Positions 38,031 to 46,687 of a DNA stretch of 64,000 bases are shown piece after piece. The notes below the pieces were generated by a model that was not told the origin of the DNA, did not search any database, and saw only the letters and a program-made list of their open reading frames with translations. Positions within the stretch are counted from its first letter, which is position 1, and every line of letters starts with the position of its first letter. The translations under genes were made by a program, and so were the position numbers. Source of the DNA: Paracoccaceae bacterium (lineage in GTDB: Bacteria > Pseudomonadota > Alphaproteobacteria > Rhodobacterales > Rhodobacteraceae); assembly GCA_021741245.1 (NCBI GenBank), contig JAIOYF010000005.1, forward strand, positions 62,001 to 126,000, written 5' to 3'.

Positions 38031-40921
38031 TCCGCCGCAGGCAAGATACGGCGCGACAGGGCTGCGTGTTCGCTATACCCCTCTTGCCATTCGCTGGGGC
38101 CGTTGGACGGGCTGACCTGCACCGCCGTCACCTTGTATTCCGGGCAATTGGTGGCCCAATCGCTGAAATCGGTGGTGATGACATTGGCCTGCGTGCTGGG
38201 GTGGTGGAAGGTGGTGTAGACCACACCGGGCGACACGCGGTCGGTGATCTTGGCCCGCAGGGTTGTGTCGCCCGAGCGGCTGGCCAGACGGATGAACTGG
38301 CCATCGGTCACGCCGCGCACCTCGGCGTCATGGGGGTGAATTTCCAGAACATCCTCATCATGCCAGACCACATTCGCCGTCCGCCGCGTCTGCGCGCCGA
38401 CGTTATACTGGCTAAGGATGCGCCCGGTGGTCAGCAGGAGCGGGAAGCGCGGGCCGGTTTTCTCATCGGTCGCCACATATTCGGTGACGATGAACCGCCC
38501 CTTGCCGCGCACAAAGCCGTCGATATGCATCAGCGGCGTGCCGTCTGGGTTCGCCTCGTTGCAGGGCCATTGGACGGAACCTTTTTCCTCCAGCACCTCA
38601 TAGCTGACACCCGCGAAGGAGGGGGTCAGCATGGCGATTTCGTCCATGATCTGGCTGGGGTGGGTATAGGTCCAACCTGCGCCCCCCGACTGTTTCAGAA
38701 TCGCGTTGGCGAGCATCTGGGTGATTTCCCAATCGGCATAGCCATTGCGCGGGGCCATGACACGACGCACACGGTTGATGCGGCGTTCAGCATTGGTAAA
38801 GGTGCCGTCTTTTTCAAGGAAGGTGGAGCCCGGCAGGAAGACATGGGCGTAATTCGCGGTCTCGTTCAGGAAGAGGTCATGGACGATCACGCATTCCATC
38901 GCGGCCAAACCGGCGGCGACATGTTTGGTGTCGGGGTCAGATTGCAAGATGTCTTCGCCTTGGCAATACAGTCCCTTGAACGTGCCCTCAACCGCCGCAT
39001 CCAGCATGTTGGGGATGCGCAGGCCCGGTTCGGAATCGATCTTGGTGCCCCAGACGCCTTCGAACAACTCACGCACATCGGCGTTCTTGACGTGGCGATA
39101 GCCGGGCAGTTCGTGCGGGAAGGAGCCCATGTCGCACGAGCCTTGCACGTTGTTCTGGCCGCGCAGCGGGTTCACCCCCACACCGGGGCGGCCCACATTG
39201 CCGGTCAGCATGGCAAGGTTGGCAATGCCGATCACGGTGGTGGAGCCTTGGGAATGTTCTGTCACGCCAAGGCCATAGTAGATGGCGCCATTGCCACCCT
39301 TGGCGAACAGACGCGCGGCGGCGCGCAGTTCTTCGGCCGGAACGCCGGTCAAAAGCTGCGTTGCCTCGGGCGAGTGGCGGTCTTGGGCGACGAATTCGGC
39401 ATATTCGCGGAATTCATCCCAATCGCAGCGTTCGCGGATGAACGCCTCATCCATCAGGCCCTCGGTCACGATGACATGGGACAGGGCGGTGACGACGGCC
39501 ACGTTCGTTCCCGGCGTCAGGGCAAGGTGATGAGCGGCCTTGATATGGGCCGATTTGACCAGATCAATGCGGCGCGGGTCGATCACGATCAGCTTGGCCC
39601 CTTTGCGCAGGCGCTTCTTCAGGCGGCTGGCAAAGACGGGGTGGCCATCGGTCGGGTTGGCGCCGATGACGATGACAACATCGGTGTGTTCAACGCTGTC
39701 AAAGTCTTGCGTGCCCGCAGAGGTGCCGAAGGTCTGGCCAAGGCCATATCCGGTGGGCGAGTGGCAGACACGGGCGCAGGTGTCGGTGTTGTTATTGCCA
39801 AAAACCGCGCGTGTCAGCTTTTGCACAAGGAAGGTTTCTTCATTCGTGCAGCGGCTGGAGGTGATAACGCCGATGGACTTTTGCCCGTATTTTTCCTGCA
39901 AACCGCGCAGACGGGTGGCGGTAAAGCTCAGCGCCTCATCCCAGGACACTTCCTTCCATGGGTCACTGATGCTGTCACGGATCATCGGGTTCAGGATGCG
40001 GTCGGTGTGGCTGGCGTAGCCATAGGCAAAGCGGCCCTTGACGCAGGAATGGCCCCGGTTGGCCTTGCCGTGCTTGTAGGGGGTCATGCGCACCAGCTCA
40101 TCGCCGCGCATTTCGGCCTTGAAGGAGCAGCCCACACCGCAATAGGCGCAGGTGGTGATGACGGAATGCGACGGGGTGCCGATCTCGATGATCGACTTTT
40201 CTTGCAAGGTGGCAGTAGGGCAGGCGTTGACGCAAGCGCCGCAGGACACGCAATCGCTGGCGAGCGCATTGTCGGTTTTCGCACCAAAGGACACGCGGCT
40301 GTCGAACCCCCGGCCCTCGATCGTCAGGGCAAAGGTGCCCTGCACCTCTTCGCAGGCGCGCACGCAGCGCGAGCAGACGATGCATTTGGCCGGATCATAG
40401 GTGAAATAGGGGTTCGAGGTGTCTTTGGGGATATATTGCGGGTTCGCCTCGCCCGAGTTGTTCTTGGCGCGGAAATGGGTGTCGATTGCCTCATAGCGCA
40501 CATCGCGCAGGCCAACGGCCCCGGCCATGTCCTGCAATTCGCAATCGCCATTGGCCGAACAGGTCAGGCAATCGAGCGGGTGGTCAGAGATATAAAGCTC
40601 CATCACGCCGCGACGCAGTTGTTTCAGCTTGGCGTTCTGGGTGTGAACCTGAAGGCCCGCCGCAACCGGGGTGGTGCAAGAGGCGGGCGTGCCGTTGCGG
40701 CCTTCGATTTCCACAAGGCACAGGCGGCAAGAGCCGAAGGCCTCAAGACTGTCTGTCGCGCAGAGTTTGGGCACCTGAATGCCCGCCTCGGCCGCCGCGC
40801 GCATGATGCTGGTGCCTTCGGGAACCGTCACGTCAAAGCCGTCGATGGTCAGCGTGACCATGGTTTTGGATTTCGCGGCGGGGGTGCCGAAATCGCGGTC
40901 AGGGATGATAAAGTCTTTCAT
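38027..40921 (-). CDS. fdsA: NAD-dependent formate dehydrogenase, molybdenum alpha subunit
   Basis: FdsA oxidises formate to CO2 at a bis-MGD molybdenum centre. The 964-residue protein starts with a [2Fe-2S] domain (GSCRLCLVEI), a NuoG-like HPLDCLTCSANGDCELQD motif, two [4Fe-4S] motifs (CIVCSRCVRAC and CVSCGACVNACPT) and CAYCGVGC for the cluster beside molybdenum. The molybdenum ligand is a normal cysteine, in TDTCARVCHSPTGYG, not selenocysteine. The C-terminal MGD-binding domain follows (LLLTTGRILSQYN and on). The ATG at 40921 is chosen because the product then starts at the family N-terminus. It is 1 bp after the DUF4287 gene. Confidence 0.97.
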   Translation of the reverse strand: MKDFIIPDRDFGTPAAKSKTMVTLTIDGFDVTVPEGTSIMRAAAEAGIQVPKLCATDSLEAFGSCRLCLVEIEGRNGTPASCTTPVAAGLQVHTQNAKLKQLRRGVMELYISDHPLDCLTCSANGDCELQDMAGAVGLRDVRYEAIDTHFRAKNNSGEANPQYIPKDTSNPYFTYDPAKCIVCSRCVRACEEVQGTFALTIEGRGFDSRVSFGAKTDNALASDCVSCGACVNACPTATLQEKSIIEIGTPSHSVITTCAYCGVGCSFKAEMRGDELVRMTPYKHGKANRGHSCVKGRFAYGYASHTDRILNPMIRDSISDPWKEVSWDEALSFTATRLRGLQEKYGQKSIGVITSSRCTNEETFLVQKLTRAVFGNNNTDTCARVCHSPTGYGLGQTFGTSAGTQDFDSVEHTDVVIVIGANPTDGHPVFASRLKKRLRKGAKLIVIDPRRIDLVKSAHIKAAHHLALTPGTNVAVVTALSHVIVTEGLMDEAFIRERCDWDEFREYAEFVAQDRHSPEATQLLTGVPAEELRAAARLFAKGGNGAIYYGLGVTEHSQGSTTVIGIANLAMLTGNVGRPGVGVNPLRGQNNVQGSCDMGSFPHELPGYRHVKNADVRELFEGVWGTKIDSEPGLRIPNMLDAAVEGTFKGLYCQGEDILQSDPDTKHVAAGLAAMECVIVHDLFLNETANYAHVFLPGSTFLEKDGTFTNAERRINRVRRVMAPRNGYADWEITQMLANAILKQSGGAGWTYTHPSQIMDEIAMLTPSFAGVSYEVLEEKGSVQWPCNEANPDGTPLMHIDGFVRGKGRFIVTEYVATDEKTGPRFPLLLTTGRILSQYNVGAQTRRTANVVWHDEDVLEIHPHDAEVRGVTDGQFIRLASRSGDTTLRAKITDRVSPGVVYTTFHHPSTQANVITTDFSDWATNCPEYKVTAVQVSPSNGPSEWQEGYSEHAALSRRILPAAE

Positions 40922-40922
40922 C

Positions 40923-41135
40923 TCAGGCGGCCTTTTTCTTGGCGAGTTGATGGGCGACGATGGCGTTTGCATGGCCGTGGCCCATGGCGTGGGTTTCCTT
41001 CAGGAAGGCCACGATCTGCATATGGGGCTGATCGAGCATGTCCTTGATCTGGTCGAACCAATGGCTCATCGGCTGGCCGTATTTCGCCTCGATCGAGGGG
41101 AAATAAGAGGCGGGGCCTTTCACGGGTTCGGTCAT
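40923..41135 (-). CDS. DUF4287 small protein between fdsB and fdsA
   Basis: A 70-residue, soluble protein that matches the DUF4287 pattern: SYFPSIEAKYGQPMSHWFD, MLDQPHMQIVAFLKETHAM and GHGHANAIVAHQLAKKK. The ATG overlaps the fdsB stop (ATGA) and its stop lies 1 bp before the fdsA ATG, so it is made together with the dehydrogenase. It is not among the classical FdsGBACD subunits. DUF4287 has no established function. Its place suggests an assembly factor or extra subunit. Confidence 0.82.
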   Translation of the reverse strand: MTEPVKGPASYFPSIEAKYGQPMSHWFDQIKDMLDQPHMQIVAFLKETHAMGHGHANAIVAHQLAKKKAA

Positions 41136-42664
41136 TCGGCAGCCTCGCGGACGCGGTCGAAATCTGCGGGGAAATGGGTCAGGGCCGACATCACCGGATA
41201 GGGGGTAAAGCCACCAAGCGCGCAAAGCGAGCCCGATTTCATCGTGGTACACAAGTCGGTCAACAGCGGGATGGCCGAGGCATCGCCGCGCGCGATGCGA
41301 TCAACCGTTTCCACCCCGCGCACGGCCCCGATGCGGCACGGCGTGCATTTGCCACAAGATTCGATGGCGCAGAATTCCATCGCAAAACGCGCCTGTTTCA
41401 GCATATCGGCAGAGTCGTCGAAAATGACGAGGCCCGCATGGCCGATCAGCCCCTCTTTCGCGCCGAATTCCTCATAGCCAAAGGGGGTGTCGAACATGGA
41501 TGTCGGGAAATAGGCCCCCAAGGGGCCACCGACCTGCACTGCCTTGACGGGCCGCCCGGTGGCGGTGCCGCCGCCGATGTCTTGCACGATTTCGCCCAAT
41601 GAGAGGCCAAAGGCGCATTCAAACAGGCCGCCGAATTTCACATTTCCGGCAATTTGCAGCGGAATGGTGCCGCGTGAGCGGCCAAGGCCGAAGTCCTTGT
41701 AGAAGGCAGCCCCGCGTTCGAAAATGACAGGAACGGTGGCAAGGCTGATCACGTTGTTGACGACCGTGGGCTTGCCAAGGAAGCCTTCCAGCGCCGGAAG
41801 TGGCGGTTTGGCGCGGACCACGCCGCGCTTGCCTTCAAGGCTGTTGAGAAGGCTGGTTTCCTCGCCACAGACATAGGCACCCGCGCCCACGCGGATTTCC
41901 ATGTCAAAGGCAAAGCCTGCGAAGGGGCCGGTTGAGGCCAATGGCGCGCCCAGCAGGCCAGCGGCCTGCGCTGTCCGGACAGCGCTTTGCATTGTGCGGA
42001 TCGCGTCGGGGTATTCGGAGCGCAGGTAGACGTAGCCGCGTGTCGCGCCGGTGGCGAGGCCCGCAATGATCATCCCTTCGATCAGGGTGAAGGGGTCGCC
42101 TTCCATCAACATGCGGTCGGCAAAGGTGCCGCTATCGCCCTCATCCGCGTTGCAGACGATGTATTTCTGATCGGCCTTCGCCTCGGCCACGGTTTTCCAT
42201 TTGATGCCGGTGGGAAAGCCCGCGCCGCCACGGCCGCGCAGGCCGGAGTCCGTGACCTCGGCCACGATCTGCGGGCTGGTCATCGCAAGGGCGCGGGTCA
42301 GGCCAGACAGGCCGCCATGCGCCTTATAATCGTCAAGGCTGAGCGGGTCGATCACGCCGACGCGGGCAAAGGTCAGGCGGGTCTGACGCTTGAGCCACTC
42401 GATCTGATCGGTGGGGCCAAGGGCCTTGGCCGAGGTGCCCGCCAGAATGGCTGCGGCATCCGAGGGCAGGGCCGGGCCAAAGGCGTGACGGATGCCGTCA
42501 ACTTCGACCTCAACCAAGGGTTCCAGCCAGACCATGCCACGGCTGCCATTGCGGATAATGGTCAGATCAATGCCGGCAGCTTGGGCCGCCGAGGTCAAGG
42601 CAGCGACCACTTCATCTGCGCCAAGGGCGAGGGCGGCGGCGTCGCGGGGGACATAGACCTTCAT
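41132..42664 (-). CDS. fdsB: NAD-dependent formate dehydrogenase, NAD/FMN beta subunit
   Basis: FdsB carries FMN and a [4Fe-4S] cluster and reduces NAD, like NuoF of complex I. The 510-residue protein has an N-terminal thioredoxin-like extension (about 1-100), then SGLRGRGGAGFPTGIKWK (NADH/FMN site), YIVCNADEGDSGTFADR, YVCGEETSLLNSLEGKRG and the cluster motif SCGKCTPCRIG. The ATG at 42664 overlaps the fdsG stop as ATGA. The gene order G-B-(DUF4287)-A-fdhD-D is complete for the enzyme. Confidence 0.96.
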   Translation of the reverse strand: MKVYVPRDAAALALGADEVVAALTSAAQAAGIDLTIIRNGSRGMVWLEPLVEVEVDGIRHAFGPALPSDAAAILAGTSAKALGPTDQIEWLKRQTRLTFARVGVIDPLSLDDYKAHGGLSGLTRALAMTSPQIVAEVTDSGLRGRGGAGFPTGIKWKTVAEAKADQKYIVCNADEGDSGTFADRMLMEGDPFTLIEGMIIAGLATGATRGYVYLRSEYPDAIRTMQSAVRTAQAAGLLGAPLASTGPFAGFAFDMEIRVGAGAYVCGEETSLLNSLEGKRGVVRAKPPLPALEGFLGKPTVVNNVISLATVPVIFERGAAFYKDFGLGRSRGTIPLQIAGNVKFGGLFECAFGLSLGEIVQDIGGGTATGRPVKAVQVGGPLGAYFPTSMFDTPFGYEEFGAKEGLIGHAGLVIFDDSADMLKQARFAMEFCAIESCGKCTPCRIGAVRGVETVDRIARGDASAIPLLTDLCTTMKSGSLCALGGFTPYPVMSALTHFPADFDRVREAAE

Positions 42665-43143
42665 GCGCGGCATCCTTCGACGATGGCATCAAAGCGGGCC
42701 TCATCCACGCGGCCCACAACTTTGCCATCGACCAAGGCGGCGGGCGCACAGGCGCACAGGCCAAGGCAATAAACGGCCTCCAGCGTGACCTTCCCATCCG
42801 GGGTGGTGCCGTGGAAATCAACGCCCAAAGTGGTTTTGGCATGGTCGGCCAAGTGGTCTGCGCCCATGGCCTGACAGGCCTCGGCCCGGCAGAGTTTGAC
42901 GACATGAGCGCCCGGCGAGTGTTCGCGAAAATCATGGTAGAAGGACATCACACCATGCACCTCGGCCTTGGTGATGTTCAGCGCATCGGCAATCACCGGC
43001 AAAGCCGTCTGCGGCACATGGCCAAAGGCCGCTTGCACCGCATGCAGAATCGGCAACAGCGGCCCCTCCAGTGACATGTGATCAGCCACAATACCTGCGG
43101 TCCTTTCATGGACCTGAGTGTCGCTTGGATTGTGGTGATGCAT
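42661..43143 (-). CDS. fdsG: NAD-dependent formate dehydrogenase, [2Fe-2S] gamma subunit
   Basis: FdsG is the NuoE-like subunit with one [2Fe-2S] cluster. The 160-residue sequence has PLLPILHAVQAAFGHVP and HGVMSFYHDFRE, then four cluster cysteines in LCRAEACQAMG and YCLGLCACAPAALVDGKVVG. The ATG at 43143 is the family start; the longer frame crosses the promoter region. It is the first gene of the operon, 222 bp from the divergent regulator gene, with a LysR-type operator and -35 box upstream. Confidence 0.95.
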   Translation of the reverse strand: MHHHNPSDTQVHERTAGIVADHMSLEGPLLPILHAVQAAFGHVPQTALPVIADALNITKAEVHGVMSFYHDFREHSPGAHVVKLCRAEACQAMGADHLADHAKTTLGVDFHGTTPDGKVTLEAVYCLGLCACAPAALVDGKVVGRVDEARFDAIVEGCRA

Positions 43144-43191
43144 CAGGCGGGCTCCGGCGCTTGTTCTTTGCGTGTTAATGCGCTGCGGTGA

Positions 43192-43220
43192 TAGGCATTG
43201 CAATATGACAATTCCGTCAA
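43192..43220 (-). promoter_or_regulatory. Candidate sigma-70 promoter of the fds operon
   Basis: On the minus strand TTGACG (43220-43215) abuts the inverted repeat at 43221-43241; a weak -10 (TGCCTA or GCCTAT) follows after 17-18 nt. The poor -10 fits a promoter that needs an activator. The fdsG ATG lies about 50 nt downstream. Confidence 0.45.
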
Positions 43221-43241
43221 TTGATAGGTGTAAGCTATCAA
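43221..43241. promoter_or_regulatory. LysR-type operator upstream of fdsG
   Basis: TTGATAG (43221-43227) and CTATCAA (43235-43241) are perfect inverted repeats with a 7-nt spacer. The core follows ATAG-N-T-N3-A-N-CTAT, the general T-N11-A form of LysR-family sites. It directly adjoins the -35 box of fds, an activator position. Confidence 0.6.
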
Positions 43242-43365
43242 AGAGCGCTTTTGGGCTGGGGACAGGCGCAAGACACCGCGCCGAATGCGGGGGGCTTTCT
43301 TCCAAGCGAATGGCTGGCGCAAACCTTTCATTTCTGGCATCTGCACCGATCAAAGAGGACAGATA

Positions 43366-44376
43366 ATGATCAGCGATTCATCGCGTTTTGTGGCGAAAGG
43401 TGTGGCCCATATCGACCTGCCCAAAGTGGCAGAGCCGGTTCACGTGACCTTTGTGTTGTTGCCCAAGTTCACGATGCTGGCGTTTTCCTCGGCGATTGAA
43501 CCGCTTCGGATTGCAAATCAGTTGACGGGGCAAATCCTGTTCAGATGGCAAACCCTGTCTGCCGATGGTCTGCCCGTCGCCTGTTCCAATGGCGTGCCGG
43601 TGATGGTGGATGGCGTTGTTTCCGGCAGCCAGCCAGAGGGGATCGTTCTGGTCTGTTCGGGGGTGGAGCCGGAGGATCAGGCAACGGTGGCGCTTGGGGA
43701 TTGGTTGCGGGGGCTGTGGCGACGCGGTCGCACGGTGGGCGGTCTTTGCACAGGGGCCTATGCCTTGGCCAAGGCGGGTATTTTGAAGGACCGTCGCTTT
43801 ACCCTGCATTGGGAGAACATCGCCGGTTTCGCCGAGACGTTTCCCGACTTGCACGCGGCGCGGCAGGTATTTTGCATTGATGACCGGATCGTCACCTGTG
43901 CCGGGGGTGTGGCGGCGGCGGATCTGATGCTGAAGATCATTCACGACCATTTTGGGATGGCCCTGAGCCAAGAGGTCATGAACATGTGTCTGCTGACCCA
44001 GCGGCGGACAGAAGGGGATGAGCAGACCACCTCATTAGCGGCACGCTTGGGCACGCGGCATGAAAAGCTGATCGAGGCAGTGTCCTTTCTGGAGGCGCGA
44101 ATTGAAGAGCCGTTTGATCTGGATGCCTGCGCGGCACAGCTTAAACTGTCTCGCCGTCAGATTGAGCGGCTGTTCAATCGCTATCTTGCGGTGACGCCCG
44201 TCAGATACATGAACGATCTGCGTTTGCAGCGGGGCCGTGCCCTTTTGGCCGAAACGGATATGAGCGTGACAGAGGTCGCGATTGCCTGCGGCTATGCCAG
44301 CACATCGCATTTCTCGAAGTCGTTTCGAACAAAATATGCGATTTCGCCCTATCGGTTTTCGCATTTCGGAAAGTAG
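43366..44376 (+). CDS. GlxA-family transcriptional regulator (DJ-1/PfpI + AraC HTH)
   Basis: A 336-residue regulator. Residues about 15-190 form a DJ-1/PfpI (class I amidotransferase-like) domain: VHVTFVLLPKFTMLAFSSAIEPL at the start and VGGLCTGAYALAKAGIL with the nucleophile-elbow Cys. Residues about 230-336 are the AraC DNA-binding domain: LDACAAQLKLSRRQIERLF and VTEVAIACGYASTSHFSKSF. This architecture is shared with CdhR and GbdR, regulators of carnitine and glycine betaine use. The ATG at 43366 follows GAGGA. It is divergent from fds, and betaine demethylation yields one-carbon units ending in formate, so control of fds or of a betaine pathway is plausible. Confidence 0.9.
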   Translation: MISDSSRFVAKGVAHIDLPKVAEPVHVTFVLLPKFTMLAFSSAIEPLRIANQLTGQILFRWQTLSADGLPVACSNGVPVMVDGVVSGSQPEGIVLVCSGVEPEDQATVALGDWLRGLWRRGRTVGGLCTGAYALAKAGILKDRRFTLHWENIAGFAETFPDLHAARQVFCIDDRIVTCAGGVAAADLMLKIIHDHFGMALSQEVMNMCLLTQRRTEGDEQTTSLAARLGTRHEKLIEAVSFLEARIEEPFDLDACAAQLKLSRRQIERLFNRYLAVTPVRYMNDLRLQRGRALLAETDMSVTEVAIACGYASTSHFSKSFRTKYAISPYRFSHFGK

Positions 44377-44548
44377 CCTAGGCGCGGCCTGATGGGGCAC
44401 AGTGACGTAGCGTCGCCTGTGAATCGTTCATCCTGAAGACATACTTACGGATGTAGTGTTGCCGTTTGGTCATAGCCAAATGGTTAACGTCTTGCTACGG
44501 TTTTCGGACAAATAAAAAAAACGAAGAGCAGTCTAAGGAAATACAGGT

Positions 44549-45619
44549 ATGGTAGCGGGCTCAAAAGGCACGTTTGTCATCTCCTGGTCACAGACAGAAA
44601 TTGATGGCCTTCGGGCCGCGCCAGTCGACGTTCTTGCCGTTGGTGCCTCATGGCGCTGGTCGGGCGATAGCGTTCGCGTGGATGGGTCACAAGGACCGCT
44701 GCTTCTTGAAGGGGCTGAGGGGATAGTAGAGGTACGGCGACGCGCGGCACGGATGGTGCGGCGCCTGATCGGTGCGGCGGTCGCGTCTGATGCGGCGGCG
44801 GAGGTTGCGATCGAGGACGATCAAGACGCTCTGGATCAGGGGTTTATCGTAACGGACGGCCATCAAAGTTGGTCTGTGACGATCCTGCCCGTGCCCGATA
44901 CAGGCGCCCGGCTTTTGATGTTTGTGGGCGATCTTCCTCCGGTTGGGCAGGACCTTTGGGTGGTCCGCACCGCGATTGACCGCACGCATTCCGGTGCAGG
45001 GGCCAAGACGGCGGGGGGTGTCATCTGCTTTACACCGGGGACGAGGATTGCGACGGCGCAGGGCTTGAAGCTGATTGAAACTCTGCGGCCGGGCGACAAG
45101 ATCCTGACCCGCGACAATGGCGAACAAGAGATTTTGTGGAGTGCAAGCCGCCGCATGTCGGGTGCGCGGCTTTATGCGATGCCGCATCTGCGGCCCATCC
45201 GGTTCAAGGCGGGGGCGTTGGGGATTGATCGGCCGGACCAAGACCTGATCGTGTCGCCACAACACCGGATGCTGTTAAGCGGCCCATGGGCGCGGGCTTT
45301 GTTCAACACCGAAGAGGTCTTGATCAAGGCAGAGGATCTGCTGAACGACGCGACCGTCTGTGTGGATCACGCGCTTCGTGAGGTCACCTATACCCATATC
45401 TTGCTAAGCCAGCATAATGTTGTCTGGGCAAACGGGCTGGAGACGGAAAGCTTTCACCCCTCCAATACTGCGATGGACACGATTGATCCGGCGGAGCGCT
45501 CGGCGCTGTTGTCGTTATTTCCCAACCTTGCGCAAAATCCGGCGACCTATGGCGACTATGCCCGCCGCAATCTTTCATCGTCTGAGGCCGCGATCTTGCG
45601 TCACGAAATGGCGGCCTGA
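44549..45619 (+). CDS. Hint-domain protein
   Basis: A 356-residue protein without a clear signal peptide. Residues 1-150 are not recognised. From about 160 a Hint (Hedgehog/intein-like) domain is seen: GVICFTPGTRIATAQGLKLI with the catalytic-type Cys, ETLRPGDKILTRDNGEQEI, LIVSPQHRMLLSGPWA with the TxxH-like His, and HILLSQHNVVWANGLETESF. Such proteins are common in Rhodobacteraceae, often several per genome, and are thought to self-process or resemble RTX-type exported proteins; their role is unknown. AAGGAA precedes the ATG. GGTTAAC about 60 bp upstream is a possible half-site for CtrA (weak). Confidence 0.8.
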   Translation: MVAGSKGTFVISWSQTEIDGLRAAPVDVLAVGASWRWSGDSVRVDGSQGPLLLEGAEGIVEVRRRAARMVRRLIGAAVASDAAAEVAIEDDQDALDQGFIVTDGHQSWSVTILPVPDTGARLLMFVGDLPPVGQDLWVVRTAIDRTHSGAGAKTAGGVICFTPGTRIATAQGLKLIETLRPGDKILTRDNGEQEILWSASRRMSGARLYAMPHLRPIRFKAGALGIDRPDQDLIVSPQHRMLLSGPWARALFNTEEVLIKAEDLLNDATVCVDHALREVTYTHILLSQHNVVWANGLETESFHPSNTAMDTIDPAERSALLSLFPNLAQNPATYGDYARRNLSSSEAAILRHEMAA

Positions 45620-45670
45620 GGCATCATCTTAACGCGGTCCGTGCAAGCGGCCCGTTGCGGGAAGGGGCGT

Positions 45671-45693
45671 GGCGGTGGGGCCGCCCCTTTTTT
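45671..45693 (+). terminator. Rho-independent terminator after the Hint gene
   Basis: GGCGG-TGGGG-CCGCC followed by CC and six T. Outer GGGGC/CCCC pairing could lengthen the stem. It lies about 50 bp after the stop codon. Confidence 0.85.
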
Positions 45694-45734
45694 CCGTTCT
45701 GGCCCTGTGGCTATTGGCCTTTGCCTCATTGCGG

Positions 45735-45762
45735 TTGACATGGGCGGAATCGCACGTATAAG
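45735..45762 (+). promoter_or_regulatory. Sigma-70 promoter of rpsD
   Basis: TTGACA (45735-45740), 16-nt spacer, TATAAG (45757-45762), close to consensus. The transcript would carry a leader of about 135 nt before the GTG at 45906, long enough for a regulatory fold. Confidence 0.75.
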
Positions 45763-45905
45763 CCGCCCACGGGTCCCGGAGCGTTGCGCCGGGGCTTTTC
45801 ATTGGTGTTGGTGGACTGCGTAAGCAGAACCCTGTCGGGAAAGTCCTTGCAAGAGGAACATTCCAAAGGACAACGCCCTTCGATAACTTAGAAGGAGATC
45901 AGACG

Positions 45906-46526
45906 GTGACAAAACGCACCTCTGCCAAGTACAAAATTGACCGCCGCATGGGCGAAAACATCTGGGGCCGTGCAAAATCCCCAGTGAATAAGCGTGAATA
46001 CGGTCCGGGCCAGCACGGCCAGCGCCGCAAGAACAAGCTGTCGGACTTTGGTACGCAGCTGCGCGCCAAGCAAAAACTGAAGGGTTACTACGGCGACCTG
46101 ACCGAAAAGCAGTTCCGCAAGATCTATGGCGAAGCCGAGCGTGTGCGCGGCGACACCGGTGAGATGCTGATCGGTCTGCTGGAGCGTCGTCTGGATGCCG
46201 TGGTGTATCGCGCCAAGCTGGTTCCAACCATTTTCGCGGCACGTCAGTTCGTCAACCATGGCCACGTTCTGGTGAACGGCAGCCGTGTGAACATCGCGTC
46301 GTATCGCGTCAAAGAAGGCGACGTTATCGAAGTGCGCCAGAAGTCCAAGCAGATGGCCTTGATCCTTGAGGCGATCCAATCGGTAGAGCGTGACGTTCCA
46401 GACTATCTGGAAGTTGACCACCACAAGATGACCGCCAAGTTCGTGCGCACCCCCGCTTTGGGCGATGTGCCGTATCCGGTTGTGATGGAACCAAACCTCG
46501 TCGTCGAATATTACGCAAAGAACTAA
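45906..46526 (+). CDS. rpsD: 30S ribosomal protein S4
   Basis: S4 binds 16S rRNA early in 30S assembly and takes part in decoding fidelity. The 206-residue sequence begins [20 protein letters not shown] and contains [37 protein letters not shown] and the S4 RNA-binding domain [20 protein letters not shown] through [17 protein letters not shown] at 45906 is used with AAGGAG upstream; the protein starts at the family N-terminus. It stands alone, outside the alpha operon, as usual in alphaproteobacteria. Confidence 0.98.
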   Translation: MTKRTSAKYKIDRRMGENIWGRAKSPVNKREYGPGQHGQRRKNKLSDFGTQLRAKQKLKGYYGDLTEKQFRKIYGEAERVRGDTGEMLIGLLERRLDAVVYRAKLVPTIFAARQFVNHGHVLVNGSRVNIASYRVKEGDVIEVRQKSKQMALILEAIQSVERDVPDYLEVDHHKMTAKFVRTPALGDVPYPVVMEPNLVVEYYAKN

Positions 46527-46550
46527 TCGTTCGTAGTGTATGGATTTCAG

Positions 46551-46581
46551 GGGGCTGCATCTTCGGATGCGGCCCCTTTTT
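46551..46581 (+). terminator. Rho-independent terminator of rpsD
   Basis: An 11-bp stem (GGGGCTGCATC / GATGCGGCCCC, one G-T pair) capped by a TTCG tetraloop and followed by five T, 25 bp after the rpsD stop. Confidence 0.95.
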
Positions 46582-46687
46582 CATGGCGACGATCTGTTGG
46601 GCCGCGTCACGTCGCCCCTTGGGCGAAATGCTGCTGGCAATGGCCTCGCCCCCCGGATAAAACCCGCGCAACAGCTTGGGGATTCCT

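Noticed and set aside
38027-40921. Selenocysteine formate dehydrogenase
   Set aside because: The molybdenum-ligand position is encoded as an ordinary cysteine and there is no in-frame TGA or SECIS-like hairpin.
38066-41047. Open frame of 993 codons on the strand opposite fdsA
   Set aside because: It mirrors the codon phase of fdsA, which is certain from its cluster motifs. High GC codon bias removes stops on the opposite strand. The translated product has no family character and no ribosome-binding site was seen.
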